Assembly (NCBI GenBank): GCA_963966275.1
Contig: CAWZYQ010000017.1
Span: 1-38,386 of the forward strand
Direction of reading: 5' to 3'
From: UBA10427 sp003500135
GTDB lineage: Bacteria; Bacteroidota; Bacteroidia; Cytophagales; Cyclobacteriaceae
Length of the DNA: 38,386 nucleotides
The position numbers were made by a program, and so were the translations under genes. Of the stretch, positions 1 through 7,950 are shown one piece after another. The notes under the pieces were generated by a model. That model saw nothing but the letters and a program-made list of their open reading frames with translations. It made no database searches and had not been told where the DNA came from. Each line of letters opens with the position of its first letter. Position 1 is the first letter of the stretch.

Positions 1-1
1 T

Positions 2-259
2 TCTTACTATACTCATTCTCAACTACTTATTCTACTGCGAAACTTGAGTAATTATATTGTAAAATTCGATCGAATAGTTAATCAGCTCCGGACCTTTCCA
101 GAGATTGGACAGAAATCTGAAATAATCAAGGGTTTACATCGACTGGTTATAACAAAACAATCAACAATTTATTACCGATTTGATAATAAACATGTCAAAA
201 TTGCCACCATTTTTGATACAAGAATGGATTCAAAGAAAATCAAAAAAGAAATTAAATAA
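2..259 (+). CDS. RelE/ParE-family toxin, C-terminal part (5' end outside window)
   Basis: The frame is open to the left edge, so this is the 3' part of a gene. A TTG at 44 could serve as a start, but the reading frame before it also looks like toxin sequence (SQLLILLRNLSNYIVKFDRI). The C-terminal half has the pattern of ParE/RelE type II toxins: a helix ending in a 'FPEIG' turn, then beta strands 'LHRLVITKQSTIYYRF' and 'KIATIFDTRMDSKKI', matching the family's usual 'LYYRI...ILTLFDNRQDP' ending. Members inhibit DNA gyrase or cleave mRNA and are about 95-100 residues, so roughly 10-15 residues are missing. The partner antitoxin would lie upstream, outside the window. Family assignment is by pattern; activity is unknown. 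Confidence 0.6.
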   Translation, partial: SYYTHSQLLILLRNLSNYIVKFDRIVNQLRTFPEIGQKSEIIKGLHRLVITKQSTIYYRFDNKHVKIATIFDTRMDSKKIKKEIK

Positions 260-587
260 GCACACATTACAATCGATTTGGTAGCCGTTAGTAAGAAGCC
301 CATGGCACACCTACTGACAAAAAAGCCAGCATTTTCAATCTCACTCCACCAAGCATTCGTCGCGCAGTTGGGGGATACGGGGTTTCATAAAGCCTATATA
401 AACGCTCTTCACAACGGTTGTAGCTCTTTGTCATCATTTAATCTGTCCTTTTTTGGGGAAAACCACATTTTTGTGGATGGCTACAATATCATCTAATCAA
501 ACACCTAAACCATATGTTAATATAGCCTGTTGATCTAAATATTTTTTAAGAAGCCCCCGATTGCATTTTCTTGCGCCTAATTAATTG
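260..587. other. Gene-poor stretch with no supported gene
   Basis: About 330 bases between the toxin fragment and the promoter of the WG-repeat gene. A 72-codon open frame (278-496, TTG start) has no recognisable motifs and low-complexity content, so it is not called. Small palindromic motifs are visible: ACAAC-G-GTTGT near 412-422 and CCACA-TTTT-TGTGG near 463-476. The stretch could be decayed sequence next to a toxin-antitoxin locus. No RNA gene or mobile element end was recognised. Confidence 0.4.
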
Positions 588-595
588 TATCTTTG
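588..595 (+). promoter_or_regulatory. Bacteroidota -7 promoter box for the WG-repeat gene
   Basis: TATCTTTG fits the Bacteroidota -7 consensus TAnnTTTG. A TTG at 561-563 may be the -33 element, at a somewhat long spacing. Transcription would start near 602, giving a very short leader before the ATG at 608 (or the ATG at 614). Confidence 0.6.
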
Positions 596-607
596 TAGCG
601 TATTTTT

Positions 608-2836
608 ATGCTTATGAATCTATTTCGACTGCTTATTGCGGGATTTTTTATTTTTTTAACGCTCAATGTCTTAGCCCGCGGAGAAAAATATGTGCTTTTT
701 GAAGAAAACAATAAATTTGGCCTGCGCACTTCGAAGGGAGAAACGGTTATTCCTGCCCAATATCAAAAACTGGGATGGAGCAACGGCAGCCCTGAAGTAA
801 TAGATGACTTAATAGGTTTTCGGGAAAAGGGTAACTGGGGGGTAATGAACCTGAAAAATGAAGTGGTGGTTTCCCCAAATTTTAAAACACTTTTTCCTCA
901 TAATGAAGACGTGTTAATTGCCTCCAAACTTCAACCAACCAATCAACAGGAAGTCTATTCTTTGCTTGACTATAAAGGTAAGCCGAAGTCGGATCACAGC
1001 TACCATAAATTGATTTCCGGGGGCAGCAATATTATTGCCATCCAAAAAAACGGGGACCAATACATCTATGGTTTGATCAACCCAAAGGGCGATGTGGTCA
1101 TTCCATTCAAGTTTGTGCATATCAAAGCGCTTGGCGAACATATGTACGCCATTAAGAACCACGACTACAAAGTTGCTTTGATGAATGGCAAAGGCACGCA
1201 AATGATTCCCTTTGAGATTGACAGCACAAGGTTTATTGACAACTATATAGTTTATTTTAAAAACGGAAAAGCAGGCCTTACCACTTCCACCGGTAATATT
1301 TTGTTTTCACCGCAATACCGGAAAATCGAAGTGGAAGAGGGAAAAGTACGTGTTCAGATATTTCCCGAATGGAGTATTTCGGGGCCGCAACATCATATTT
1401 CCCATAGCTTCGATGCCGACTCCTTATATGCCATTAGTGAACATGCGGTCCACATCAACCTCAATAATTATAAATCGGTATTGCAATTGGACGGTGAAAA
1501 ATCCGATATCCTCGAAAAAGATGTGGTCGCCATAAAAAACAACCTGGCGATTTATGAGAAAAATAAAAGATATGGCGTTCGAAACCTATCAGGCAGCCAT
1601 ATTCTCGATGCTAAATACGATTCTATCAAAATAACCGATCAGTATATCATAGCCCACAATAATATTTATGGACAGAGAGGATGGTACTTGCTCAGTCATG
1701 ATGGTGTAAGTAAAAACAAAGAAGCGTTCCAGCATATTGAGCCCATAAACGACCAATACATAAAAGTACGCCAAAATAATTTTTTTGGTGTCCTTAATAA
1801 ATGGGGGGATGTGATATTGGAGTGCCGTTATGATTCAATAGAAGCCGTATGTGGTGATTTATTTCTGGTCCATTTCTATAACGAAAAGGGCATAAAAAAT
1901 AAATATGGTGAATGGATAACGCTGCCTGAAAAGCAACATATTGAATTCATTGGCGACTCCAGTTATCTGGTCAGGACAATTGAAGGTAGCTACCATAAAT
2001 CCCTACATGGAACAGATTTGCTCAGATATGACGGGTATTTGTTCATTGCGGATTTTGATCTGTATAAAGTGAAAGATTATTACAATGGCTACGGCTTTAT
2101 TTCTTACAAAGGTGAGGTGATGGTTTATCCCGAATACGACAGTATTAGCCCTTTGATCAACGGAAATGCATATATCGCCACCAGGGACACCCTCCATACT
2201 TTTATTGATAAAGACGGCAATATTTTACACAAGGATGACCCCCGGTTTGAAGAGATCGTAGGCCTGAATGAAGATTTTGTAGGCGTAAAAATTGATGGGA
2301 AATATGGATTTGTCGACCTGCAGGGCAACCTGCGCGTTTCAAACCAATACCAAAACATCCAACTTTACCAGGAAGGTAGAGCGGCTATCCAGATAAGAGA
2401 TAGCTGGGGGTTTATAGACAAGTCGGAAATCATTATAGTCCAACCTTTCTACGATGAAGTGAGCACATTTCAAAATGGGATCGCCATAGTTTCAAAAAGC
2501 AATAAATACGGACTGATTGACAGGGATGGTACGTATTTGATCAGACCGGAATTCGACCTTATTGAACTTTTGCCAAATGGACTTTATAAGACCCGGCAAA
2601 ACGGCAAAATGGGATTAATAGATCGAAATGGCAATACCATAGTCTTACCTCGGTTCAACTCAATTGAGCTTTTAAAAAACCAGTGGATGATCGTGGAAAG
2701 AAATGGCAAATACGGCGTGATTAGCGATGAAGGCATTGACATGATCCCAATGATCTACGACCGCATCATATATAATTCCGGCAACAACAATTACTTTCTC
2801 AAGCAAAAGGCCAAATGGAAAACCATTAAGAGCTAA
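608..2836 (+). CDS. Secreted WG-repeat protein (742 aa)
   Basis: The N-terminus is a hydrophobic signal peptide (about residues 1-23, ending LNVLARG), so the protein is exported. The rest is a chain of roughly 14 WG-type beta repeats (PF14903 style) of the form 'xxGLIDxxGxxVIPPxYDxI'; examples are 'KYGLIDRDGTYLIRPEFDLI' and 'KMGLIDRNGNTIVLPRFNSI'. These repeats are expected to form a beta-rich, propeller-like or solenoid scaffold, probably for binding. No enzymatic motif and no T9SS sorting domain is seen at the C-terminus. ATG at 608 and ATG at 614 are both possible starts; the earlier keeps two extra residues. The gene appears monocistronic, with its own -7 box and a convergent neighbour. 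Cellular role unknown; repeat family assignment is confident. Confidence 0.85.
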   Translation: MLMNLFRLLIAGFFIFLTLNVLARGEKYVLFEENNKFGLRTSKGETVIPAQYQKLGWSNGSPEVIDDLIGFREKGNWGVMNLKNEVVVSPNFKTLFPHNEDVLIASKLQPTNQQEVYSLLDYKGKPKSDHSYHKLISGGSNIIAIQKNGDQYIYGLINPKGDVVIPFKFVHIKALGEHMYAIKNHDYKVALMNGKGTQMIPFEIDSTRFIDNYIVYFKNGKAGLTTSTGNILFSPQYRKIEVEEGKVRVQIFPEWSISGPQHHISHSFDADSLYAISEHAVHINLNNYKSVLQLDGEKSDILEKDVVAIKNNLAIYEKNKRYGVRNLSGSHILDAKYDSIKITDQYIIAHNNIYGQRGWYLLSHDGVSKNKEAFQHIEPINDQYIKVRQNNFFGVLNKWGDVILECRYDSIEAVCGDLFLVHFYNEKGIKNKYGEWITLPEKQHIEFIGDSSYLVRTIEGSYHKSLHGTDLLRYDGYLFIADFDLYKVKDYYNGYGFISYKGEVMVYPEYDSISPLINGNAYIATRDTLHTFIDKDGNILHKDDPRFEEIVGLNEDFVGVKIDGKYGFVDLQGNLRVSNQYQNIQLYQEGRAAIQIRDSWGFIDKSEIIIVQPFYDEVSTFQNGIAIVSKSNKYGLIDRDGTYLIRPEFDLIELLPNGLYKTRQNGKMGLIDRNGNTIVLPRFNSIELLKNQWMIVERNGKYGVISDEGIDMIPMIYDRIIYNSGNNNYFLKQKAKWKTIKS

Positions 2837-2865
2837 AAAAAGGGACTCATTAAAAGCCCCTCTTT
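2835..2865 (-). terminator. Rho-independent terminator of pruA
   Basis: Read on the minus strand, GGGGCT and AGTCCC form a 6-bp stem with one G-U wobble around a 7-base loop, followed by seven Ts. On the plus strand the same stem has an A-C mismatch, so it should work less well for the WG-repeat gene. Confidence 0.65.
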
Positions 2866-2884
2866 ATAATCAAAACCTAATCGT

Positions 2885-4516
2885 CTATTCAGCATCCATA
2901 AATGGATATCTGTAATTGGTTGGCGGCACAAAGTTTTCTTTGATCGTTCTTTGCGATACCCAGCGCAGCAGATTAATCATGGAGCCTGCTTTGTCATTAG
3001 TACCGGAACCTCTTGCACCACCAAACGGCTGCTGACCTACTACAGCCCCGGTTGGCTTGTCATTGATGTAGAAATTTCCTGCAGCATTTCTAAGTTTATT
3101 GGTAGCATATTCAATCGCGATCCTGTCTTTTCCAAACACGGCGCCGGTGAGGGCATATGGCGAAGTATTGTCTACGAGGTAGAGCACTTCGTCAAAATGA
3201 TCGGCCTTATACACGTAGATGGTCAACACCGGGCCGAAAATCTCTTCACACATCGTCACATATTTCGGATCGTGCGATAAAATGATCGTCGGCTCGATAA
3301 AGTAACCTTTCGATTTGTCGTAGTTGCCTCCCGCGATTATCTCTACTACATCGCTTTTTTTAGCTTCATCGATGTAAGAGGTGATCTTATCAAAGGCCTT
3401 TTCGTCGATCACGGCATTGAAGAAATTCCGGAAGTCCTCAACACCTCCCATTTTAATATCTTTCAAATCAGCCATTAGCAGATCTTTCAACCCCGGCCAT
3501 AAATTATCGGGAATGTAAGCCCTTGAAGCTGCCGAACACTTTTGGCCCTGGTACTCATAAGCGCCTCGGGTGATGGCCGTTGCCAGCGATTTAACCTCTG
3601 CCGATTTGTGGGCCAGGATAAAGTCTTTACCACCGGTTTCTCCTACAATTCTCGGATAAGACTTATAATTCTTAATGTTTTCCCCGATTGTTTTCCAGAT
3701 ATGTTGAAACACCTCAGTACTTCCCGTGAAGTGTATACCCGCAAAGTCGGGGTGCTTAAAGATCACTTCACCAGCCGTCGGCCCGCTTACATACACCAGG
3801 TTGATCACGCCATCGGGCAAACCGGCTTCGCGGAATACCTGCATGATCACATTTGCTGCATAGATATGGGTCATGGCCGGCTTCCATACCACGGTGTTAC
3901 CCATCATAGCAGGTGATGAAGGAAGGTTTCCTGCAATAGCTGTAAAATTGAATGGTGTTAAGGCAAAAACAAAACCTTCCAGCGGACGGTGCTCCGACCG
4001 GTTCCAGACCCCATGCGAAGACTCAGGTTGTTGCTCGTAGATCTGGGCCATGTAGTAAACATTAAACCGCAGGAAATCGATCAATTCACAGGCACTGTCA
4101 ATCTCGGCCTGGAAAGCGTTCTTGGATTGGCCCAGCATGGTAGCGGCATTGATCTTTGCCCGGTAGGGCCCTGCCAACAAATCTGCAGCTTTAAGGAAGA
4201 TTGACGCACGGTGCTCCCATGACATTTCTTCCCACTGTTCCTTGGCATTCAATGCCGCGGTAATGGCCCTTTCTAAATGTGTTTTATCTCCTTTGGAATA
4301 ATGACCAAGCACATGCTGGTGGTCGTGAGGTGGTGAAAGCTTATGCTTGTCTTCTGTAAACACTTCTTCCCCACCAATGTACATTGGTACTTCAATTTGC
4401 GTAGACCGGGCTTCTTCTATTGCCTTTTTGAGCTCTTCTCTTTCGGCGCTTCCCGGAGCATATGATTTTACCGGCTCATTTTTTGGAACCGGTACATTGA
4501 AAAATCCCTTTAACAT
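2885..4516 (-). CDS. pruA: L-glutamate gamma-semialdehyde (1-pyrroline-5-carboxylate) dehydrogenase
   Basis: NAD-dependent oxidation of glutamate gamma-semialdehyde to glutamate, the last step of proline and ornithine catabolism, in the cytoplasm. This is a 543-residue stand-alone aldehyde dehydrogenase of the length usual for the eukaryote-like P5C dehydrogenase group. Visible motifs are 'LTPFNFTA' (about 186-193), 'WKPA' with the cofactor-binding Lys (about 211-214), 'FTGSTEV' (263-269), the general base Glu293 in 'VGETGGKD' and the nucleophile Cys327 in 'GQKCSAASR'. There is no fused proline dehydrogenase domain. The neighbours upstream on the same strand (YjjG-type phosphatase, ArsR regulator) are separated by 116 bases that contain a promoter box, so it is probably transcribed alone. 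RocD, which makes its substrate from ornithine, is at 30168-31442. Confidence 0.95.
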   Translation of the reverse strand: MLKGFFNVPVPKNEPVKSYAPGSAEREELKKAIEEARSTQIEVPMYIGGEEVFTEDKHKLSPPHDHQHVLGHYSKGDKTHLERAITAALNAKEQWEEMSWEHRASIFLKAADLLAGPYRAKINAATMLGQSKNAFQAEIDSACELIDFLRFNVYYMAQIYEQQPESSHGVWNRSEHRPLEGFVFALTPFNFTAIAGNLPSSPAMMGNTVVWKPAMTHIYAANVIMQVFREAGLPDGVINLVYVSGPTAGEVIFKHPDFAGIHFTGSTEVFQHIWKTIGENIKNYKSYPRIVGETGGKDFILAHKSAEVKSLATAITRGAYEYQGQKCSAASRAYIPDNLWPGLKDLLMADLKDIKMGGVEDFRNFFNAVIDEKAFDKITSYIDEAKKSDVVEIIAGGNYDKSKGYFIEPTIILSHDPKYVTMCEEIFGPVLTIYVYKADHFDEVLYLVDNTSPYALTGAVFGKDRIAIEYATNKLRNAAGNFYINDKPTGAVVGQQPFGGARGSGTNDKAGSMINLLRWVSQRTIKENFVPPTNYRYPFMDAE

Positions 4517-4542
4517 ATTTTTTTACTTTTGGTATTTGATAA

Positions 4543-4550
4543 CAAAGTTA
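4543..4550 (-). promoter_or_regulatory. -7 promoter box for pruA
   Basis: Minus-strand TAACTTTG matches TAnnTTTG, about 27 bases before the pruA ATG. No good -33 TTTG at the usual 19-21 base spacing was found; nearby TTG triplets lie closer. Confidence 0.5.
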
Positions 4551-4632
4551 AAAGAAATTGTCAAGCAAGATGGGATTTTAATCACTTAAAAAGGCCGTGG
4601 ATTTTGGTGGAAAAAAAACCGGAATCATGACC

Positions 4633-5328
4633 TTACAATATGGACCTTAATTCGCTTAGGCAGGCAATTTCGTAGGTGGCACGATGAGGTGAGTTCAAGG
4701 CTGAAGGATTGTAGTGTACAGCGTCAATTTTGGCGCTGATCGCTCCGGCAATATCAGTATCCGGATTGTCCCCAATCATCACGCTACTGTCGGGGCTCGC
4801 GCTTGTAGAGGATAAAGCTTCATTGAATATTTTGGCATCTGGCTTTTGACAACCGGCCCTGTCAGAGGTCATTATGATATCGAAATAATCGAAAAGCCTG
4901 GCGCTTTGCAGTTTGATAAACTGTACATCCTCAAAGCCATTGGTAATGATATGTAGTTTATATTTATCTTTCAGATAGTTCAAAATATCGAAAGCAAATG
5001 GCATGACGTGTGGTTTTTGAGGACATAATTCCAGGTATCGCTCGCCGATTTCCAAAGGAATTTCCTCGTCTTTCATTCCCAGCTTTTTTAACACGATATT
5101 AAACCGCGTTTCCCTTAACTCGCATTTATCAATCAGCTTCTTGTTATACTTATCCCAAAGCGTATAATTGATTCTTTGAAAGGTTGTAAGAAAATCATTC
5201 AGGGAAAAAAGGCCATTTACATCAAATGAATATTCGAAATACAGGTCACACAAAACTTCCGATGAATTCCTTTCGAAATCCCATAAGGTATGATCCAGGT
5301 CAAAAAAGATATGTTCGTACTTTGCCAT
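4633..5328 (-). CDS. HAD-family pyrimidine 5'-nucleotidase, YjjG type
   Basis: A 231-residue haloacid dehalogenase-fold phosphatase. Motif I is 'FFDLDHTLWDF' with the nucleophile Asp10 and acid/base Asp12; motif II is the Thr of 'HIITNGFED'; motif III is the Lys of 'GCQKPDAKIF'; motif IV is 'MIGDNPDTDI'. The helical cap between motifs I and II and the 'DLDHTLWDF' start are typical of the YjjG group, house-cleaning nucleotidases that hydrolyse (often non-canonical) pyrimidine nucleoside monophosphates. It starts 27 bases after the stop of the ArsR-type regulator gene on the same strand, so the two are probably co-transcribed. Exact substrate is inferred from family. Confidence 0.88.
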   Translation of the reverse strand: MAKYEHIFFDLDHTLWDFERNSSEVLCDLYFEYSFDVNGLFSLNDFLTTFQRINYTLWDKYNKKLIDKCELRETRFNIVLKKLGMKDEEIPLEIGERYLELCPQKPHVMPFAFDILNYLKDKYKLHIITNGFEDVQFIKLQSARLFDYFDIIMTSDRAGCQKPDAKIFNEALSSTSASPDSSVMIGDNPDTDIAGAISAKIDAVHYNPSALNSPHRATYEIACLSELRSIL

Positions 5329-5355
5329 TCAAAATACGAAACGAAATGTATGGCC

Positions 5356-5778
5356 TTATTGTTCACCCCTCATCAAACCTTTCCAGGAACGATTTTCAAA
5401 CTGAAATGCGGCCAGTTCCCGGTTGGAGTACATCACCTCGTATGCTTCCTGATCTTTTTGCAGGGTTTGGTCCTTTTTTAAATAGCTCAATACCTGGCGG
5501 ACAATCTCATAAACTTCATCCTTTATTTTATAGAAGACCCATTGGTCAACCTTGGCGCTCACTACCAATCCGGCATTTTTCAAATATCCCATATGGCGCG
5601 ATGTTTTGGTTTGAGTAAAATCAAGAACTAACTCGAGGTCAGAAATGCAGACCATCTCATTTTCAATCATCAGGTTAAGAATGCGCAACCTCGATTCATC
5701 TGACATAGCCTTGAACATGCCGCTTCCAAAGGACAGGCTTAGGTTTTTCAATCTTATTTGAGGGTTAATTGCCGCCAT
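5356..5778 (-). CDS. ArsR-family winged-helix transcriptional regulator
   Basis: A DNA-binding regulator with the ArsR helix-turn-helix core: 'FKAMSDESRLRILNLMIENE', then the recognition region 'DFTQTKTSRHMGYLKNAGLV' and the wing 'VDQWVFYKIKDE'. The metal-binding ELCVCDL motif of arsenic/cadmium sensors is replaced by 'EMVCISDLELVL', with one cysteine only, so a classical metalloid sensor is unlikely. I chose the ATG at 5778 (MAAINPQIRLK, 140 aa) because the 17 residues upstream (from 5829) are hydrophobic and unlike the family. It precedes the YjjG-type nucleotidase by 27 bases and is divergent from the secreted protein at 5880. Ligand and targets are unknown. Confidence 0.8.
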   Translation of the reverse strand: MAAINPQIRLKNLSLSFGSGMFKAMSDESRLRILNLMIENEMVCISDLELVLDFTQTKTSRHMGYLKNAGLVVSAKVDQWVFYKIKDEVYEIVRQVLSYLKKDQTLQKDQEAYEVMYSNRELAAFQFENRSWKGLMRGEQ

Positions 5779-5879
5779 TTTGTAGTTTTTTGAGGACAAC
5801 CATAGCTGAAAGATAAAAAACAAATTCAAATTATTGGCGTTTGATCAAATAACAAGTATTTTGGGGTTTTGAAAGGATT

Positions 5880-6515
5880 ATGAAGCGAGCGATACAGGCA
5901 ATTTTAATTATTAGTTTTACAGCATTGTCTTTGGATGTCTTTGCACAGGACGACACGGACAGGGAAGAAAGAGATGTGATCCAGCTTTCCGGTGTGGTGG
6001 TTGTGAAAGACAGCACAATGGGAATTCCGGGTGTACACGTTTATGTCCCAAAAAATCGCCGTGGTACTTCTGCTAACCAATTTGGATATTTCAGCTTTCC
6101 CGTGCTGGAAGGCGACAGCATCATTTTCAGCGCAGTTGGTTTTCGCAAGAAACACTTTATCGTTCCCGACCTTGAAGAAGATAAACTCACTGTTATAATT
6201 CCACTTTACGAGGACACGACCTTTCTGGAAGAAGTTGAAATTTTGCCCTACCCCACTGAAGAGCTTTTTAAAGAAGCAATCCTGGCGATGCAATTGCCAA
6301 ACCAGGGCGACCTTGACAACATGTCGCGCAACCTCGACCCTGCTATATTGGCTGAAATGTACCGCAATATGCCCATGGACGGAAGCATGAACCATCGCTA
6401 CTTTACACAAATGCAGTCGCAATACTGGAATGACAATGCATCATTCCGACCGAATCCACTTCTTAACCCCTTCGCCTGGGGAGAGTTCTTCCGTTCATTA
6501 AAAAAGAAAAAGTAA
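5880..6515 (+). CDS. Secreted protein with carboxypeptidase-like regulatory (CarboxypepD_reg-like) domain
   Basis: 211 residues: a signal peptide (about 1-22, ending 'LDVFAQ') followed by a beta-sandwich of the type seen at the N-terminus of SusC-like TonB-dependent receptors: 'IQLSGVVVVKDSTMGIPGVHVYVP', then 'GTSANQFGYFSFPVLEGDSI' and 'FSAVGFRKKHF'. Here there is no TonB barrel behind it; the C-terminal 90 residues are Met-, Asn- and Pro-rich ('MYRNMPMDGSMNHRYFTQMQ') and end in a basic 'SLKKKK'. Such stand-alone proteins are common in Bacteroidota and are thought to sit in the periplasm or outer membrane; function unknown. The gene converges on hemN, with only 4 bases between the stops. Confidence 0.8.
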   Translation: MKRAIQAILIISFTALSLDVFAQDDTDREERDVIQLSGVVVVKDSTMGIPGVHVYVPKNRRGTSANQFGYFSFPVLEGDSIIFSAVGFRKKHFIVPDLEEDKLTVIIPLYEDTTFLEEVEILPYPTEELFKEAILAMQLPNQGDLDNMSRNLDPAILAEMYRNMPMDGSMNHRYFTQMQSQYWNDNASFRPNPLLNPFAWGEFFRSLKKKK

Positions 6516-6519
6516 TCGC

Positions 6520-7881
6520 CTAAATTGACTTGCTGTAGCGGCGAACCTCTGATTTGGAGGCCCAGTGCCTTAAATCGAAAACATTACAGATGTTGCGGAT
6601 AAAAGGCTTACCCTTCTCAGTAATTTTAATCCCCTTGCTATCCAGCCCGACCAACCCTTCGTTTTGCATTTGCAACAATAATGCCCTGTTATTGTCCGGA
6701 AGATCGTCTGGGGACATTTCATTCCAATCGGCCTCACCGTTGCAAATAACAGATTTGATAAATGCTTTAATGTCGAGATCCTGCGAGGTTAGTACATGAC
6801 CGTTAATAATGGGTATTGCCCCTTCAGAAATTGCGTGCTGGTAGGGTTTTACCTTTTTTTCATTTTGTATGTAGGCATATTTGGCGTCACTGATGGAAGA
6901 TGCTCCAAGACCTAAAAGAAAATCGGTATTGCTTACGGTATATCCCATAAAATTGCGATGTAGCTGACCTTTTTGGTATGCTTTATACAGTTGATCATGC
7001 TTTAAGGCGAAATGGTCCATACCAACTTCTTCGTAACCCGCTTGAATCAGCATTTCCTTCCCGATATCATATAGCTTGCGTTTGAGCTCATTGTCAGGCA
7101 GGTCATTCTCATCATACCCTCTTTGACTCGGGCTTTTCCAGGGTACGTGCGCATAGCTATAGTAGGCTATACGCTCAGGGCGAAGCGCCAATACTTTGTT
7201 GAACGTGTCTGTAATGATCTTCTCTGTTTGAAAGGGAAGACCGAAAATCAAATCGAAATTCACCGATTCATACCCTACCTTCCGGGCATTTTCAACGGCT
7301 TCCACTACTTTCGATAAAGGCTGTATGCGGTTTATTGCTTTTTGGACTTTCTCACTAAAATCCTGAACCCCGAAACTGACCCTATTAAAGCCAAAGTGGT
7401 GAAGTGCTTTTAAATGGTCATATGTTGTGGAATTGGGATGGCCTTCGAAACTGTATTCCTTTACATCAGAAGGACTGGTGTGTGACAGCAGGTTGCCAAT
7501 TAATAGTTCCAGGTTTTCCGGACTGAAAAATGTTGGCGTTCCACCACCCAAATGCATCTCAGTTATCCTCGCAGGTTTACCAAAAATTTCTGCGTAGCGC
7601 CTGTATTCCTTTACAATGGATTCGGTATAAGGGATTTCAACCGTGTGATTGACGGTTATGTGCTTGTTACATCCGCAATAGGTACACAATCGCTCACAAA
7701 AAGGCAGGTGCAGGTACAAACTAATGCCTTTATCCTCATTCGTTTCCTCAAATATTTTCCTGACTAATATGAGCCATTTTGATTTAACTTCCTCATCAAA
7801 ATGCCACATAGGCACGGTAGGATAACTGGTATATCTGGGAACCGGTACGTTGTATTTCTTTATGAGTTCGTTTTGCTCCAT
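6520..7881 (-). CDS. hemN: Oxygen-independent coproporphyrinogen III dehydrogenase
   Basis: Radical SAM enzyme that decarboxylates coproporphyrinogen III to protoporphyrinogen IX without oxygen in heme synthesis. The 4Fe-4S motif CxxxCxxCxC is present as 'FCERLCTYCGC' (Cys62, Cys66, Cys69, Cys71 from the chosen start), followed by 'HLGGGTPTFFSPENL', 'FNRVSFGVQDFSEKVQKAI' and the HemN-specific C-terminal domain with 'GLGASSISD'. Cys71 and the N-terminal 'VPRYTSYPT' separate true HemN from HemW-like relatives. I chose the ATG at 7881 (MEQNELIKKYN, 453 aa), which has an AGGAAA-like site upstream, over the ATG 24 bases earlier. It lies 69 bases downstream of the PLP enzyme gene on the same strand. 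Confidence 0.93.
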   Translation of the reverse strand: MEQNELIKKYNVPVPRYTSYPTVPMWHFDEEVKSKWLILVRKIFEETNEDKGISLYLHLPFCERLCTYCGCNKHITVNHTVEIPYTESIVKEYRRYAEIFGKPARITEMHLGGGTPTFFSPENLELLIGNLLSHTSPSDVKEYSFEGHPNSTTYDHLKALHHFGFNRVSFGVQDFSEKVQKAINRIQPLSKVVEAVENARKVGYESVNFDLIFGLPFQTEKIITDTFNKVLALRPERIAYYSYAHVPWKSPSQRGYDENDLPDNELKRKLYDIGKEMLIQAGYEEVGMDHFALKHDQLYKAYQKGQLHRNFMGYTVSNTDFLLGLGASSISDAKYAYIQNEKKVKPYQHAISEGAIPIINGHVLTSQDLDIKAFIKSVICNGEADWNEMSPDDLPDNNRALLLQMQNEGLVGLDSKGIKITEKGKPFIRNICNVFDLRHWASKSEVRRYSKSI

Positions 7882-7950
7882 CTTCACATTTCCTTTCCAA
7901 CACAAATGTGCGGTTTTACATCACCAGGTTTTATGATTTCAGTCAATTGA

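Noticed and set aside
278..496. 72-codon open frame from a TTG
   Set aside because: No motif, no ribosome-binding site, low-complexity Ser/His/Leu composition, lies in apparently non-coding sequence.
5904..6422. 172-codon minus-strand frame
   Set aside because: Antisense to the carboxypeptidase-regulatory-domain gene, which has a signal peptide and domain pattern.
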